A stretch of DNA of 64,000 bases from JBDRKE01 sp043814315 (GTDB lineage: Bacteria; Omnitrophota; Gorgyraeia; Gygaellales; Profunditerraquicolaceae): contig JBDRKE010000023.1 of assembly GCA_043814315.1 (NCBI GenBank), positions 21,924 to 85,923 of the forward strand, in the 5' to 3' direction. The position numbers and the translations under genes were made by a program. The notes under the pieces were generated by a model. The model saw only the letters and a program-made list of their open reading frames with translations. It ran no database searches and was not told the DNA's origin. This document shows, one piece after another, positions 18,148-24,626 of this stretch (positions are counted from its first letter, which is position 1; every line of letters starts with the position of its first letter).

Positions 18148-18675
18148 TCAAACCTTCTCCACTTGCCAGTACTCTAATTCCACGGGCGTAGACCTTCCAA
18201 AAATGGAAACGCTCACCTTGACTTTTCCTTTTTCAGGATGAATTTCTTCAATCGTTCCGTTGAAATTCAGAAAGGGGCCTTCGGTGATGCGGACCTGTTC
18301 TCCCTTTTCAAAAATGACCTTGGGGCTGGGCTTGACCTGCGTTTCTTCTGTTTTCTTCAGGATACTATCAACTTCAGATTGAGGCAGGGGCATGGGTTTT
18401 CTACCAGGGCCAATAAATCCCGTTACTCCGGGAACAGTTTTAATAAACAGGTAGGTTGCCTCATTAAGCTCCATTTCCAGGAGGAGGTAACCGGGGAAAA
18501 ATTTCCTCTGTGTTATCTTCTTTTTTCCGGAACGCACTTCCGAAACCTGCTCTGTGGGAATGATCACTTTGGAAATCAGCTCCTGCATTCCGTCTCTGGT
18601 TATTTTATACTCAATGGATGTTTTAACCTTTTCCTCAGAACCTGTTTGCGTATGGACAACGTACCAGCGCTTCAC
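18148..18675 (-). CDS. nusG: Transcription elongation/antitermination factor NusG
   Basis: This 175-residue protein begins KRWYVVHTQTGSEEKVKTSI (NGN domain, contacts RNA polymerase) and ends with a KOW domain (EKGEQVRITEGPFLNFNGTI). NusG couples polymerase to ribosome or Rho. The start codon is GTG at 18673-18675, and that GTG abuts the end of a perfect intergenic hairpin (GTTTCTAACGG-GGTG). It is preceded by secE and followed by rplK. Confidence 0.96.
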   Translation of the reverse strand: MKRWYVVHTQTGSEEKVKTSIEYKITRDGMQELISKVIIPTEQVSEVRSGKKKITQRKFFPGYLLLEMELNEATYLFIKTVPGVTGFIGPGRKPMPLPQSEVDSILKKTEETQVKPSPKVIFEKGEQVRITEGPFLNFNGTIEEIHPEKGKVKVSVSIFGRSTPVELEYWQVEKV

Positions 18676-18724
18676 CCCGTTAGAAACTCCTCTCTCCCCG
18701 TTAAAAATAAGTTTCTAACGGGGC
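18676..18724. repeat. CCCCGTTAG palindrome spanning secE stop to nusG start
   Basis: CCCCGTTAGAAAC and GTTTCTAACGGGG form a perfect 13-bp inverted repeat with a 20-odd base loop. It fills the whole gap between the secE TGA and the nusG GTG. A related sequence (CCCCGTTAGAAATT ... TTTTTAACGGG) lies between yajC and secDF at 26935-26996. Confidence 0.75.
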
Positions 18725-18916
18725 TCATCTCAGTAACAGACTTAGCCCTTTAGAAAGAAAGATATCTACCGCCCCGATAAATGCGGCCATAAGAGCCGTG
18801 ACGGTGATAACGACGATTGTCGAATCAATCAATTCCTGCCGGGAGCTCCAGGCGACTTTCCCTAATTCGGCTTTGACCTCTTTAATAAAACCAATCGGTT
18901 TTTGAATTAACTTCAT
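18725..18916 (-). CDS. secE: Preprotein translocase subunit SecE
   Basis: The 63-residue protein is the short, single-membrane-span form of SecE found outside enterobacteria. An amphipathic segment (GFIKEVKAELGKVAWSSRQE) is followed by one hydrophobic helix (TIVVITVTALMAAFIGAVDI). SecE clamps SecY in the translocon. It lies in its usual place before nusG. Confidence 0.95.
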   Translation of the reverse strand: MKLIQKPIGFIKEVKAELGKVAWSSRQELIDSTIVVITVTALMAAFIGAVDIFLSKGLSLLLR

Positions 18917-18964
18917 GCGGCGCCTTTACAGGGGGCGCAGGAACCTATCCTGCACTCTTTTCTG

Positions 18965-19035
18965 CAGGAGCGGCAGGAGTCGAACCTGCAGTCACGGTTT
19001 TGGAGACCGTTGGTTTGCCATTAACCGACGCTCCT
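18965..19035 (-). tRNA. tRNA-Trp (CCA anticodon)
   Basis: The minus strand folds into a cloverleaf: acceptor AGGAGCG / CGCTCCT, D-arm GGTT...AACC, anticodon stem ACGGT / ACCGT around loop CTCCAAA with anticodon CCA, and T-arm GCAGG-TTCGACT-CCTGC. The discriminator is G, and the CCA end is not encoded. Its position between rpmG and secE is common in bacteria. Confidence 0.95.
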
Positions 19036-19053
19036 ATCCTTCTCCCGCAAGCT

Positions 19054-19203
19054 TCACTTAATCTCCTTATGCAAAGTGTGCTTTTGACACATCCTGCAAA
19101 ACTTACTAGTTTCCAGCCTATCCTGATGCTTCTTCTTGTTTTTTTTCGTGGTATAGTTTCTGTTTTTACAAACCGTGCACTCTAATGTGATGATTTCACG
19201 CAT
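19054..19203 (-). CDS. rpmG: 50S ribosomal protein L33
   Basis: A 49-residue reading frame starts MREIITLECTVCKNRNYTTK and ends QKHTLHKEIK. It has two CxxC pairs (CTVC and CRMC) as in zinc-binding forms of L33, and the conserved NYTTKKNKK motif. It lies between tRNA-Thr and tRNA-Trp, as in many nusG clusters. The TGA stop is at 19054-19056. Confidence 0.95.
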   Translation of the reverse strand: MREIITLECTVCKNRNYTTKKNKKKHQDRLETSKFCRMCQKHTLHKEIK

Positions 19204-19206
19204 AGC

Positions 19207-19343
19207 TTAATAGTTTTATTGGGTTAAGATGCGTATTAATTCAGCACTTATTTGATAATTATTCTGTCAAACAAATAAGCGCTGAATAAGTTCGGGCTTA
19301 TAAGTTACGTCGCCTCCGGCTCCGTAACTTATGCCCTCACTTA
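19207..19343. repeat. GA-hairpin intergenic element, copy 9 (tRNA-Thr to rpmG)
   Basis: On the plus strand the module TAAGT-TC-GGGC (19287-19297) closes on GCCC-TC-ACTTA (19333-19343), reading GA/GA on the minus strand. A second hairpin is TTCAGCACTTATTTG (about 19236-19250) with CAAATAAGCGCTGAA. The expected start-side hairpin is degraded. The TAAGTGAGG end begins directly after the last base of the tRNA-Thr gene, so it docks on the 3' end of an RNA gene just as other copies dock on stop codons. Confidence 0.75.
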
Positions 19344-19416
19344 AGCTGGAGACGAGAATCGAACTCGTGACCCCGTCCTTACCAAGGACGTGCTCTACCG
19401 ACTGAGCTACTCCAGC
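19344..19416 (-). tRNA. tRNA-Thr (GGT anticodon)
   Basis: The minus strand gives acceptor GCTGGAG / CTCCAGC, D-arm with AGCTCAGTCGGTAGAGCA, anticodon stem CGTCC / GGACG around TTGGTAA with anticodon GGT, and T-arm ACGAG-TTCGATT-CTCGT. The 3' base before the repeat is T; CCA is not encoded. It is the first gene of the ribosomal/RNA polymerase supercluster. Confidence 0.95.
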
Positions 19417-19549
19417 AATATGGATTTGCTCTGTCGAGCGCAAAAAAATCCCACAAAGAATTTCTCAAAAATTCTTTATAACCCTATGCAATAACAATCT
19501 ATTGGTGGAAACTGATGAACTGGTTACTTAGGTAGATTGTAAATAATAG

Positions 19550-19578
19550 AATATATACTATAAAACCTATTTTGTCAA
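19550..19578 (-). promoter_or_regulatory. Sigma70-type promoter of the tRNA-Thr/ribosomal supercluster
   Basis: On the minus strand TTGACA (19573-19578) is separated by exactly 17 bases from TATATT (19550-19555), a near-consensus promoter. It lies about 130 bases upstream of tRNA-Thr and just downstream of the rsmA stop, and is the only strong promoter seen for the 19 kb gene run. The -35 region overlaps a small AATAGTTT/AAACTATT palindrome at the end of rsmA. Confidence 0.8.
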
Positions 19579-19585
19579 TAGTTTT

Positions 19586-20374
19586 TTAAACTATTTTCGA
19601 TAAATTCATAAAATCTTCCAGGGTAAGGTATTCGGGCCGGATATTCCTGTCTTTTGAAGAGAGGCTAAAAAAGCGTTCCAGAGACTCTTCCGGGACCAAT
19701 CCAGCCAAACTATTCCTCAATGTCTTCCTGCGCTGGCCAAAGGCGGTGCGGATGATTAGAAATAACAGCTTTTCGCCTTCTGGTTGCAGAATGGGCTTTG
19801 GACGGATTTTTAATCGGATGAAACTGGAATCCACTTTAGGGACGGGAAAAAAGCAGCCCTTGCTGATCGTAAACAGGACTTCGGGGTGCGCGTAGTACTG
19901 CACAAAACAACTCAGGCTTGCGTACGCCTTGGAGCCCGCAGAAGCCACCAGTCTCTCGGCAAACTCCTTCTGGACTGTCATAAAAATACAATCGATCTTT
20001 TCCCGGCAGTTAAACAGATACTCAATGATGGGCGTAGAAATATAATACGGGATATTCCCCAGAACTTTTATCTTACTTTTCAATCTTTGAAAATGTTTAT
20101 TAAAATCAAATTCCAATATATTCTGCTGGATCACTTTGATATTGGGGAGCTCCCCCGCAAGATTCCTTAACACGCTGCATAGCTGCGCATCAATTTCTAA
20201 CGCATAAACCCGCTTTGCCTTCTTAGCCACCCATCGCGTGAGCTCTCCCCTTCCCGCACCGATCTCTAAGTAAACTTCCTTGCCGTCAAGTTCCAGATAC
20301 TCGAGGATCTTTCTCTGAATATTCTTATCTACCAGGAAATTCTGGCCGAGTCTCTTCTTTGGTTTAAAGTGCAT
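19586..20374 (-). CDS. rsmA: 16S rRNA (adenine1518/1519-N6) dimethyltransferase
   Basis: The 262-residue enzyme dimethylates two adjacent adenines in helix 45 of 16S rRNA. It shows RLGQNFLVDKNIQRKILEYL, the SAM-binding VYLEIGAGRGELT, the acidic ALEID, and the catalytic NIPYYISTPI. The start was placed at MHFKPKKRLGQNF (20374), since this matches the family; a longer frame to 20410 exists. The gene overlaps the end of pdxA by 46 bases. Confidence 0.93.
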   Translation of the reverse strand: MHFKPKKRLGQNFLVDKNIQRKILEYLELDGKEVYLEIGAGRGELTRWVAKKAKRVYALEIDAQLCSVLRNLAGELPNIKVIQQNILEFDFNKHFQRLKSKIKVLGNIPYYISTPIIEYLFNCREKIDCIFMTVQKEFAERLVASAGSKAYASLSCFVQYYAHPEVLFTISKGCFFPVPKVDSSFIRLKIRPKPILQPEGEKLLFLIIRTAFGQRRKTLRNSLAGLVPEESLERFFSLSSKDRNIRPEYLTLEDFMNLSKIV

Positions 20375-21333
20375 TTTATGGCCAACCGAATGGCTTCGAT
20401 TAATGAACACGGATCCGCCAGATGCCTTTTTTTAGCAATATCGAAGGCCGTTCCGTGCAAAGGAGAAGTCCGCACAAAGGGAAGGCCCAGCGTCATGTTG
20501 ACCCCAAAGTTTTCTCTGAATAATTTCAGGGGGATGAGGGCCTGGTCATGGTACATAGCAATCACGGCATCGTAAGAGCCTTGAAAAGCCCTGGCAATGG
20601 CAACATCCGAAGCCAAGGGGCCCTCTAAATCTTTTATTTTGTTTTTTAACTTTTTTAAGACGGGCTTTACGAGCTTATTCTCTTCCCAGCCGATAACTCC
20701 GTTATCGGAGGCATGGGGATTTAATCCGCAAACGACCAGCCTTGGGTGCTTTAGTAAAAACAATATTCTTAAAGCATGATACGTCATCAAAATGGTCTTG
20801 GATAACCTTGCGGCGGCTAAGGCCTGGGAGACGCAGGACAACGGTATGTGGCGGGTCGCCAGACTAAATCTTATCCGCCTATTTAAAAGCATCATCACTA
20901 AATCTTTGGTATGGGTCTTTTCGGAAAAATACTCTGTGTGCCCCGCATATCGCAAAGACGCCCTTTTCACTGCCTCTTTGGAAATAGGGCAGGTCACCAG
21001 GCAATCTAGTTCTTTGTTTCTTAAAAGCTCTAAGGCCTTGTCCAGATATTCTATAGACGCCCAGCCGTATTCCGCCCTGACCTTTCCAAACTCGAAACCC
21101 ACTCTATTGACATTCTTCAGATCTACAAAATTGAATTTTTTGGATTTTGGATTTTGCCTGCCTGCCGGACAGGCAGGGATTTTGGATTTTTCAAAAACCC
21201 ATGCATCCCCTATCACCGTGAACTCTGCCTCGGGCTTCAGATAACTAAGGGCTTTGGCCGTGATGGCCGCTCCGATCCCGGAAGGATCGCCCATCGTAAT
21301 TCCGACTCTTATCTTTCCTTTCTGTTTACTCAT
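20329..21333 (-). CDS. pdxA: 4-hydroxythreonine-4-phosphate dehydrogenase
   Basis: The 334-residue product catalyses an NAD-dependent step of pyridoxal phosphate synthesis. It has VGITMGDPSGIGAAI at the start and the metal-binding histidines in YAGHTEYF, NPHASDNG and AMYHDQALIPLK. The start was set at MSKQKGKIRVGITMGD. An unusual stretch KSKIPACPAGRQNPKSKKF (about residues 46-65) is the translation of an inserted palindromic repeat, still in frame. The gene lies between the SurA-like gene and rsmA, a common neighbourhood (surA-pdxA-ksgA). Confidence 0.92.
   Translation of the reverse strand: MSKQKGKIRVGITMGDPSGIGAAITAKALSYLKPEAEFTVIGDAWVFEKSKIPACPAGRQNPKSKKFNFVDLKNVNRVGFEFGKVRAEYGWASIEYLDKALELLRNKELDCLVTCPISKEAVKRASLRYAGHTEYFSEKTHTKDLVMMLLNRRIRFSLATRHIPLSCVSQALAAARLSKTILMTYHALRILFLLKHPRLVVCGLNPHASDNGVIGWEENKLVKPVLKKLKNKIKDLEGPLASDVAIARAFQGSYDAVIAMYHDQALIPLKLFRENFGVNMTLGLPFVRTSPLHGTAFDIAKKRHLADPCSLIEAIRLAIKCTLNQRRDSARISW
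21146..21195. repeat. Palindromic repeat inside pdxA
   Basis: GCCTGCCTGCCGGACAGGCA is a palindrome flanked on both sides by GGATTTTGGATTTT-like sequence, the same words as in the AT-rich intergenic repeats. It lies in the pdxA reading frame and adds roughly 15 residues without a stop. Confidence 0.7.
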
Positions 21334-21356
21334 CTGCCATAACGAATGATTAACAT

Positions 21357-21437
21357 GAAAAATCCCAAATCCAAATATTTCCAAATCCAAAATAAATCCC
21401 TAATCCAAAACTATTTGGGATTTTGAAATTGGGATTA
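21357..21437. repeat. AT-rich palindromic repeat between the SurA-like gene and pdxA
   Basis: AAATCCCAAATCCAAATATT faces its complement (TTTGGGATTTTGAAATTGGG) around a short loop. It belongs to the AT-rich family found in many gaps of this window. Confidence 0.7.
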
Positions 21438-21438
21438 C

Positions 21439-22503
21439 TCATGAGTTATCCTGAAGTATCTTGATGTACGCCTTCTTTTTGAGCCCATCAAGCCAATTCG
21501 AAAACTGCTCCTGCATTTTTAAATCGAAGAGATAGGCCTGGATTCTCACCTGGGCCTCTGAAAGGGTAAGTTGTCGCGGAGGTGTTATCTTGAGTAGTTT
21601 GAAAATGTAAAATTTGTTGTTGACTTTTAAGGGCTGAGAGTATTCGCCCGGATTTAAGCTGCAGACCTTCTCTTCTATATCCTGGCGAAGCCCTCCATCG
21701 CGCTTAGCCACAATCTTATCGACTGTAAGAGGGAATCTTTTCTGTAAATCCTCCAATTTCTGTCCGGATCTAAACAGATTCTCGAACTCTCTGGCTGAGT
21801 CTTCCCTGTCTGTGTCCAGTATAACGATGTCGCATTCACGCTCTTCTCCAGTTACAAATTCCTTCATGTTTTTGTTATAAAAGGTCGTGACTTCATCGGG
21901 CCTGATCATGATTTTATCCTGGACGCTTTGCTCTACTATCATATACATAAGCATTTGCTCCCGTATCTTCCTCTCCAGATCCGCCTGAACCAGGCCTTGT
22001 TTGGCTAAGTCATTCTGAAAATCTGCCTCCGAGGAGTAATGCCTTCTGATCTCGTTGATCTTTGCCTTGATCCTATTATCGTCTACCTTCACGTTTATGG
22101 CCTTGGCTTCCTGCAAAATAAGACGGTCCTCGATCAATTTCTCCAACAGATCCTTCCTTGTGGCCTCAATGCGTTTTTCGGCCTCGGCTTCATTATATTC
22201 CCTGGACAGCTGCAGCTGTGTAAAATTGAAAAAATCATTCAGGTCCCTCTGGGTAATTGCCTCGTTATTGACGACGGCAACGATTTTATCCTGCGCATAA
22301 ACGGTAGAAATTCCAAATACAAAATTCCAAATAAGCACCAATACCCAAATGACCAAAAAACGAAACTTAAAATAATGAAAAATTGGGATTTGGGTACCTC
22401 GACTCCGCTCGATACCAATGGTGAACGAAGTCGATCCATTGGAATTGGCATTTGTTTGGGATTTGGGATTTGGAAATTTGGATTTTAAGAAGTGATTAGT
22501 CAT
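21439..22503 (-). CDS. SurA-like periplasmic peptidyl-prolyl isomerase/chaperone
   Basis: The 354-residue protein has an unusual N-terminal region of about 70 residues ending in a hydrophobic segment (VIWVLVLIWNFVFGISTVYAQ) that looks like a signal peptide with an AQ cleavage end. A SurA-type N-terminal domain follows (VAVVNNEAITQRDLNDFFNF). The C-terminal part resembles a parvulin domain (KRDGGLRQDIEEKVCSLNPG). Such proteins fold outer-membrane proteins. The first 65 or so residues are written in palindromic repeat sequence. ATG at 22503 overlaps the mfd stop (ATGACTAA), so coupling is likely. Confidence 0.8.
   Translation of the reverse strand: MTNHFLKSKFPNPKSQTNANSNGSTSFTIGIERSRGTQIPIFHYFKFRFLVIWVLVLIWNFVFGISTVYAQDKIVAVVNNEAITQRDLNDFFNFTQLQLSREYNEAEAEKRIEATRKDLLEKLIEDRLILQEAKAINVKVDDNRIKAKINEIRRHYSSEADFQNDLAKQGLVQADLERKIREQMLMYMIVEQSVQDKIMIRPDEVTTFYNKNMKEFVTGEERECDIVILDTDREDSAREFENLFRSGQKLEDLQKRFPLTVDKIVAKRDGGLRQDIEEKVCSLNPGEYSQPLKVNNKFYIFKLLKITPPRQLTLSEAQVRIQAYLFDLKMQEQFSNWLDGLKKKAYIKILQDNS
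22300..22495. repeat. Repeats encoding the signal peptide of the SurA-like protein
   Basis: AT-rich words (CCAAATACAAAATTCCAAAT; GGGATTTGGGATTTGGAAAT) flank a CTCGACTCCGCTCGATACCA / ATGGTGAACGAAGTCGATCC core related to the CCTTCGAC repeat family. Together they form a large inverted repeat that lies wholly inside the reading frame. Confidence 0.7.
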
Positions 22504-24403
22504 ATTTTTCTTTCTTACTTTTACTGAAGCTACCGACCGCCTCTCTTAGGAGCCTGCAATAAAGGTCAAATCCTACGGCAGCGATGAACCCATGCTGTTC
22601 GGCCCCCAAAAGATTGCCGGCGCCTCTGATCTCTAAATCTTCCATGGCAATATTAAAGCCTGAACCCAGATACGCATACTCCTGGATAGCGTTTAATCTT
22701 TTTCTTGCGTCTGTATCCAGAATTTCATTCCTGGGGGTGAGAAAATAGGCATAGGCCGGACGGTCAAACCGGCCGACCCTGCCCCTCAATTGATGTAAAT
22801 CCGATAATCCAAACCGGTGTGCCTGGTTAACGATGATGGTATTGACATTGGGGATATCAATACCTGATTCTATGATCATGGTGCATATCAAACAATCGCT
22901 CTTTCCTGTTAAAAAGTCAAACATGGCCTTTTCCAGCAGCTTAGGATGCATCTGTCCGTGGGCTACGGCACAACGGATGGAACCGGGCAAAAGCCGGGAG
23001 AGTTTCTCTTTGACTTTTTCTATATCGTTAACACGATTATGTAAAAAGAACACCTGGCCTTTTCTATCTACCTCTCTTAAGATAGCCTGCCTTACCAGAT
23101 CGTCATCATATTCTATCACAATGGTTTTTATAGGCAACCGATTTTGTGGCGGCGTGTTGATCACGGATAAATCCTTGGCGCCCATCAGGCTCATGTACAA
23201 AGTCCTGGGGATGGGTGTGGCTGTAAGAGTCAGAACATCCGTGGTCAGGCGCAGTTTTTTTAGCTTCTCCTTGTGCTTGACGCCGAAACGCTGCTCTTCG
23301 TCAATAATCACGAGGCCTAAGTTTCTGAAGGCAACGTCATCGGAGAGAAGCCGGTGGGTCCCGATAACGATGTCAACGCTGCCGGCAGCCAGACCATCAA
23401 GAATATGCCTTTGTTCGGCGCCGGTCTTAAAACGGCAAAGCAACTGCAGTTGAACGGGAAATTCCTTGAGCCTTTGGGCAAAGTTCTGGTAATGTTGTTC
23501 GGCAAGAATCGTAGTCGGCACAAGATAGGCGACCTGCCCGTTATCCATCACGGCTTTAAAAGCGGCGCGCATGGCAACTTCGGTCTTACCGTACCCCACA
23601 TCTCCGCAAAGCAGCCTGTCCATGGGGCGAACGGACTCCATGTCCTCTTTGACTTCAAGGGTTGCCTTTAACTGGTCAGGTGTTTCCTTAAAAGAGAATG
23701 TCTTTTCGAAATCAGCCTGCCAATCCGTATCCGCAGAAAAAGCAAACCCCGCAGAGCCCAGGCGCACGGCCTGTAAAGATAAGAGCTCCCATGCCAATCT
23801 TTGGATGCCCTTACGCGCTCTTTCTTTGGTCCTCTGCCACTCTTTGCTTCCCAGGCGGTAAAGTTTAGGCCTGCGGATATGAAAAGCAATATATTTCTGC
23901 ACCAGGTGCATAGCGTCCATCGGCACATACAGTTTCTCCTGGCGGTCATACTCAATGACCAGATGGTCTTTAAATCTGTCCTGCACCTTGATTTTTTCTA
24001 TCCCCAGGTATCTGCCGATCCCGTGCTGGTTATGGACAATGAAATCGCCAGTCTTTAAGTCAACGAAGTTCGACAAAGGAAATTCTTCGCTGAAGTTCGT
24101 TCTCTTGGATACGCCGGCCGCCGGCTTCTTAATCGGCAGGATAATAACCATCCGGTGATCCCATGCCGCCTCCCCTGTTGCCGGCAGGTAGGTCTTGATA
24201 GAAACAAGGGCATCATCTTCCCATTCCATGCGGATGGGTAATTCGAAGGAAAACGGGAAGATGTCTAGGATGCCTCCCCTTCGGGAGAAATCCCCCTCTT
24301 CACAAACGCACTCCTGCCGTTTGTAGTTATACTCCACCAGCGCGGACATAAGATCATCCAAATCCCTATGTAAACCAACATATAATTTCAGGGCCTTAAA
24401 CAT
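22496..24403 (-). CDS. mfd: Short transcription-repair coupling factor (Mfd-like) lacking both ends
   Basis: This 635-residue protein is about 60% of normal Mfd length. It starts inside the UvrB-like region (EEGDFSRRGGILDIFPF), then has the polymerase-interaction domain (DFIVHNQHGIGRYLGIEKIK), and a complete superfamily-2 translocase: GDVGYGKTEVAMRAAF, IIDEEQRFGVKHKE, LTATPIPRT, and QLRGRVGRF. The N-terminal UvrA-binding part and the C-terminal autoinhibitory domain are missing. No coding remnant is visible upstream (24404-24626). It may be a natural minimal translocase. Confidence 0.85.
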   Translation of the reverse strand: MFKALKLYVGLHRDLDDLMSALVEYNYKRQECVCEEGDFSRRGGILDIFPFSFELPIRMEWEDDALVSIKTYLPATGEAAWDHRMVIILPIKKPAAGVSKRTNFSEEFPLSNFVDLKTGDFIVHNQHGIGRYLGIEKIKVQDRFKDHLVIEYDRQEKLYVPMDAMHLVQKYIAFHIRRPKLYRLGSKEWQRTKERARKGIQRLAWELLSLQAVRLGSAGFAFSADTDWQADFEKTFSFKETPDQLKATLEVKEDMESVRPMDRLLCGDVGYGKTEVAMRAAFKAVMDNGQVAYLVPTTILAEQHYQNFAQRLKEFPVQLQLLCRFKTGAEQRHILDGLAAGSVDIVIGTHRLLSDDVAFRNLGLVIIDEEQRFGVKHKEKLKKLRLTTDVLTLTATPIPRTLYMSLMGAKDLSVINTPPQNRLPIKTIVIEYDDDLVRQAILREVDRKGQVFFLHNRVNDIEKVKEKLSRLLPGSIRCAVAHGQMHPKLLEKAMFDFLTGKSDCLICTMIIESGIDIPNVNTIIVNQAHRFGLSDLHQLRGRVGRFDRPAYAYFLTPRNEILDTDARKRLNAIQEYAYLGSGFNIAMEDLEIRGAGNLLGAEQHGFIAAVGFDLYCRLLREAVGSFSKSKKEKYD

Positions 24404-24477
24404 ATTATACTTTAGGTTGCGTTATGCGGTTACGAGACCCCTATTAGTTAAAGCTTAGGAAAAATAGATTTGATTTC

Positions 24478-24603
24478 CTGTGTAATGTGTAATGTGTAAT
24501 GCGGGTGGAATGTATCTATGTGGAATGGAAAAGGATTTACCATTACACAATGAAACATTACGCCAACATTACACTTTACACATTCAACATTACACAGATA
24601 ATA
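24478..24603. repeat. ATTACAC-type palindrome in the secDF-mfd gap
   Basis: The 220-base gap holds GTGTAATGTGTAATGTGTAA on one side and CATTACACTTTACACATTCA on the other, an imperfect inverted repeat with internal short tandem repeats. Apart from a TATAAT touching the mfd start codon (too close to serve that start) nothing else was recognised in this gap. Confidence 0.6.
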
Positions 24604-24626
24604 TGACGGCGATCGTGACGTAACCC

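Noticed and set aside
24404..24626. Possible missing N-terminal half of mfd upstream of its start
   Set aside because: Reading the gap in all frames gives no Mfd-like residues, only ATTACAC repeats, so a simple frameshift does not explain the short protein.
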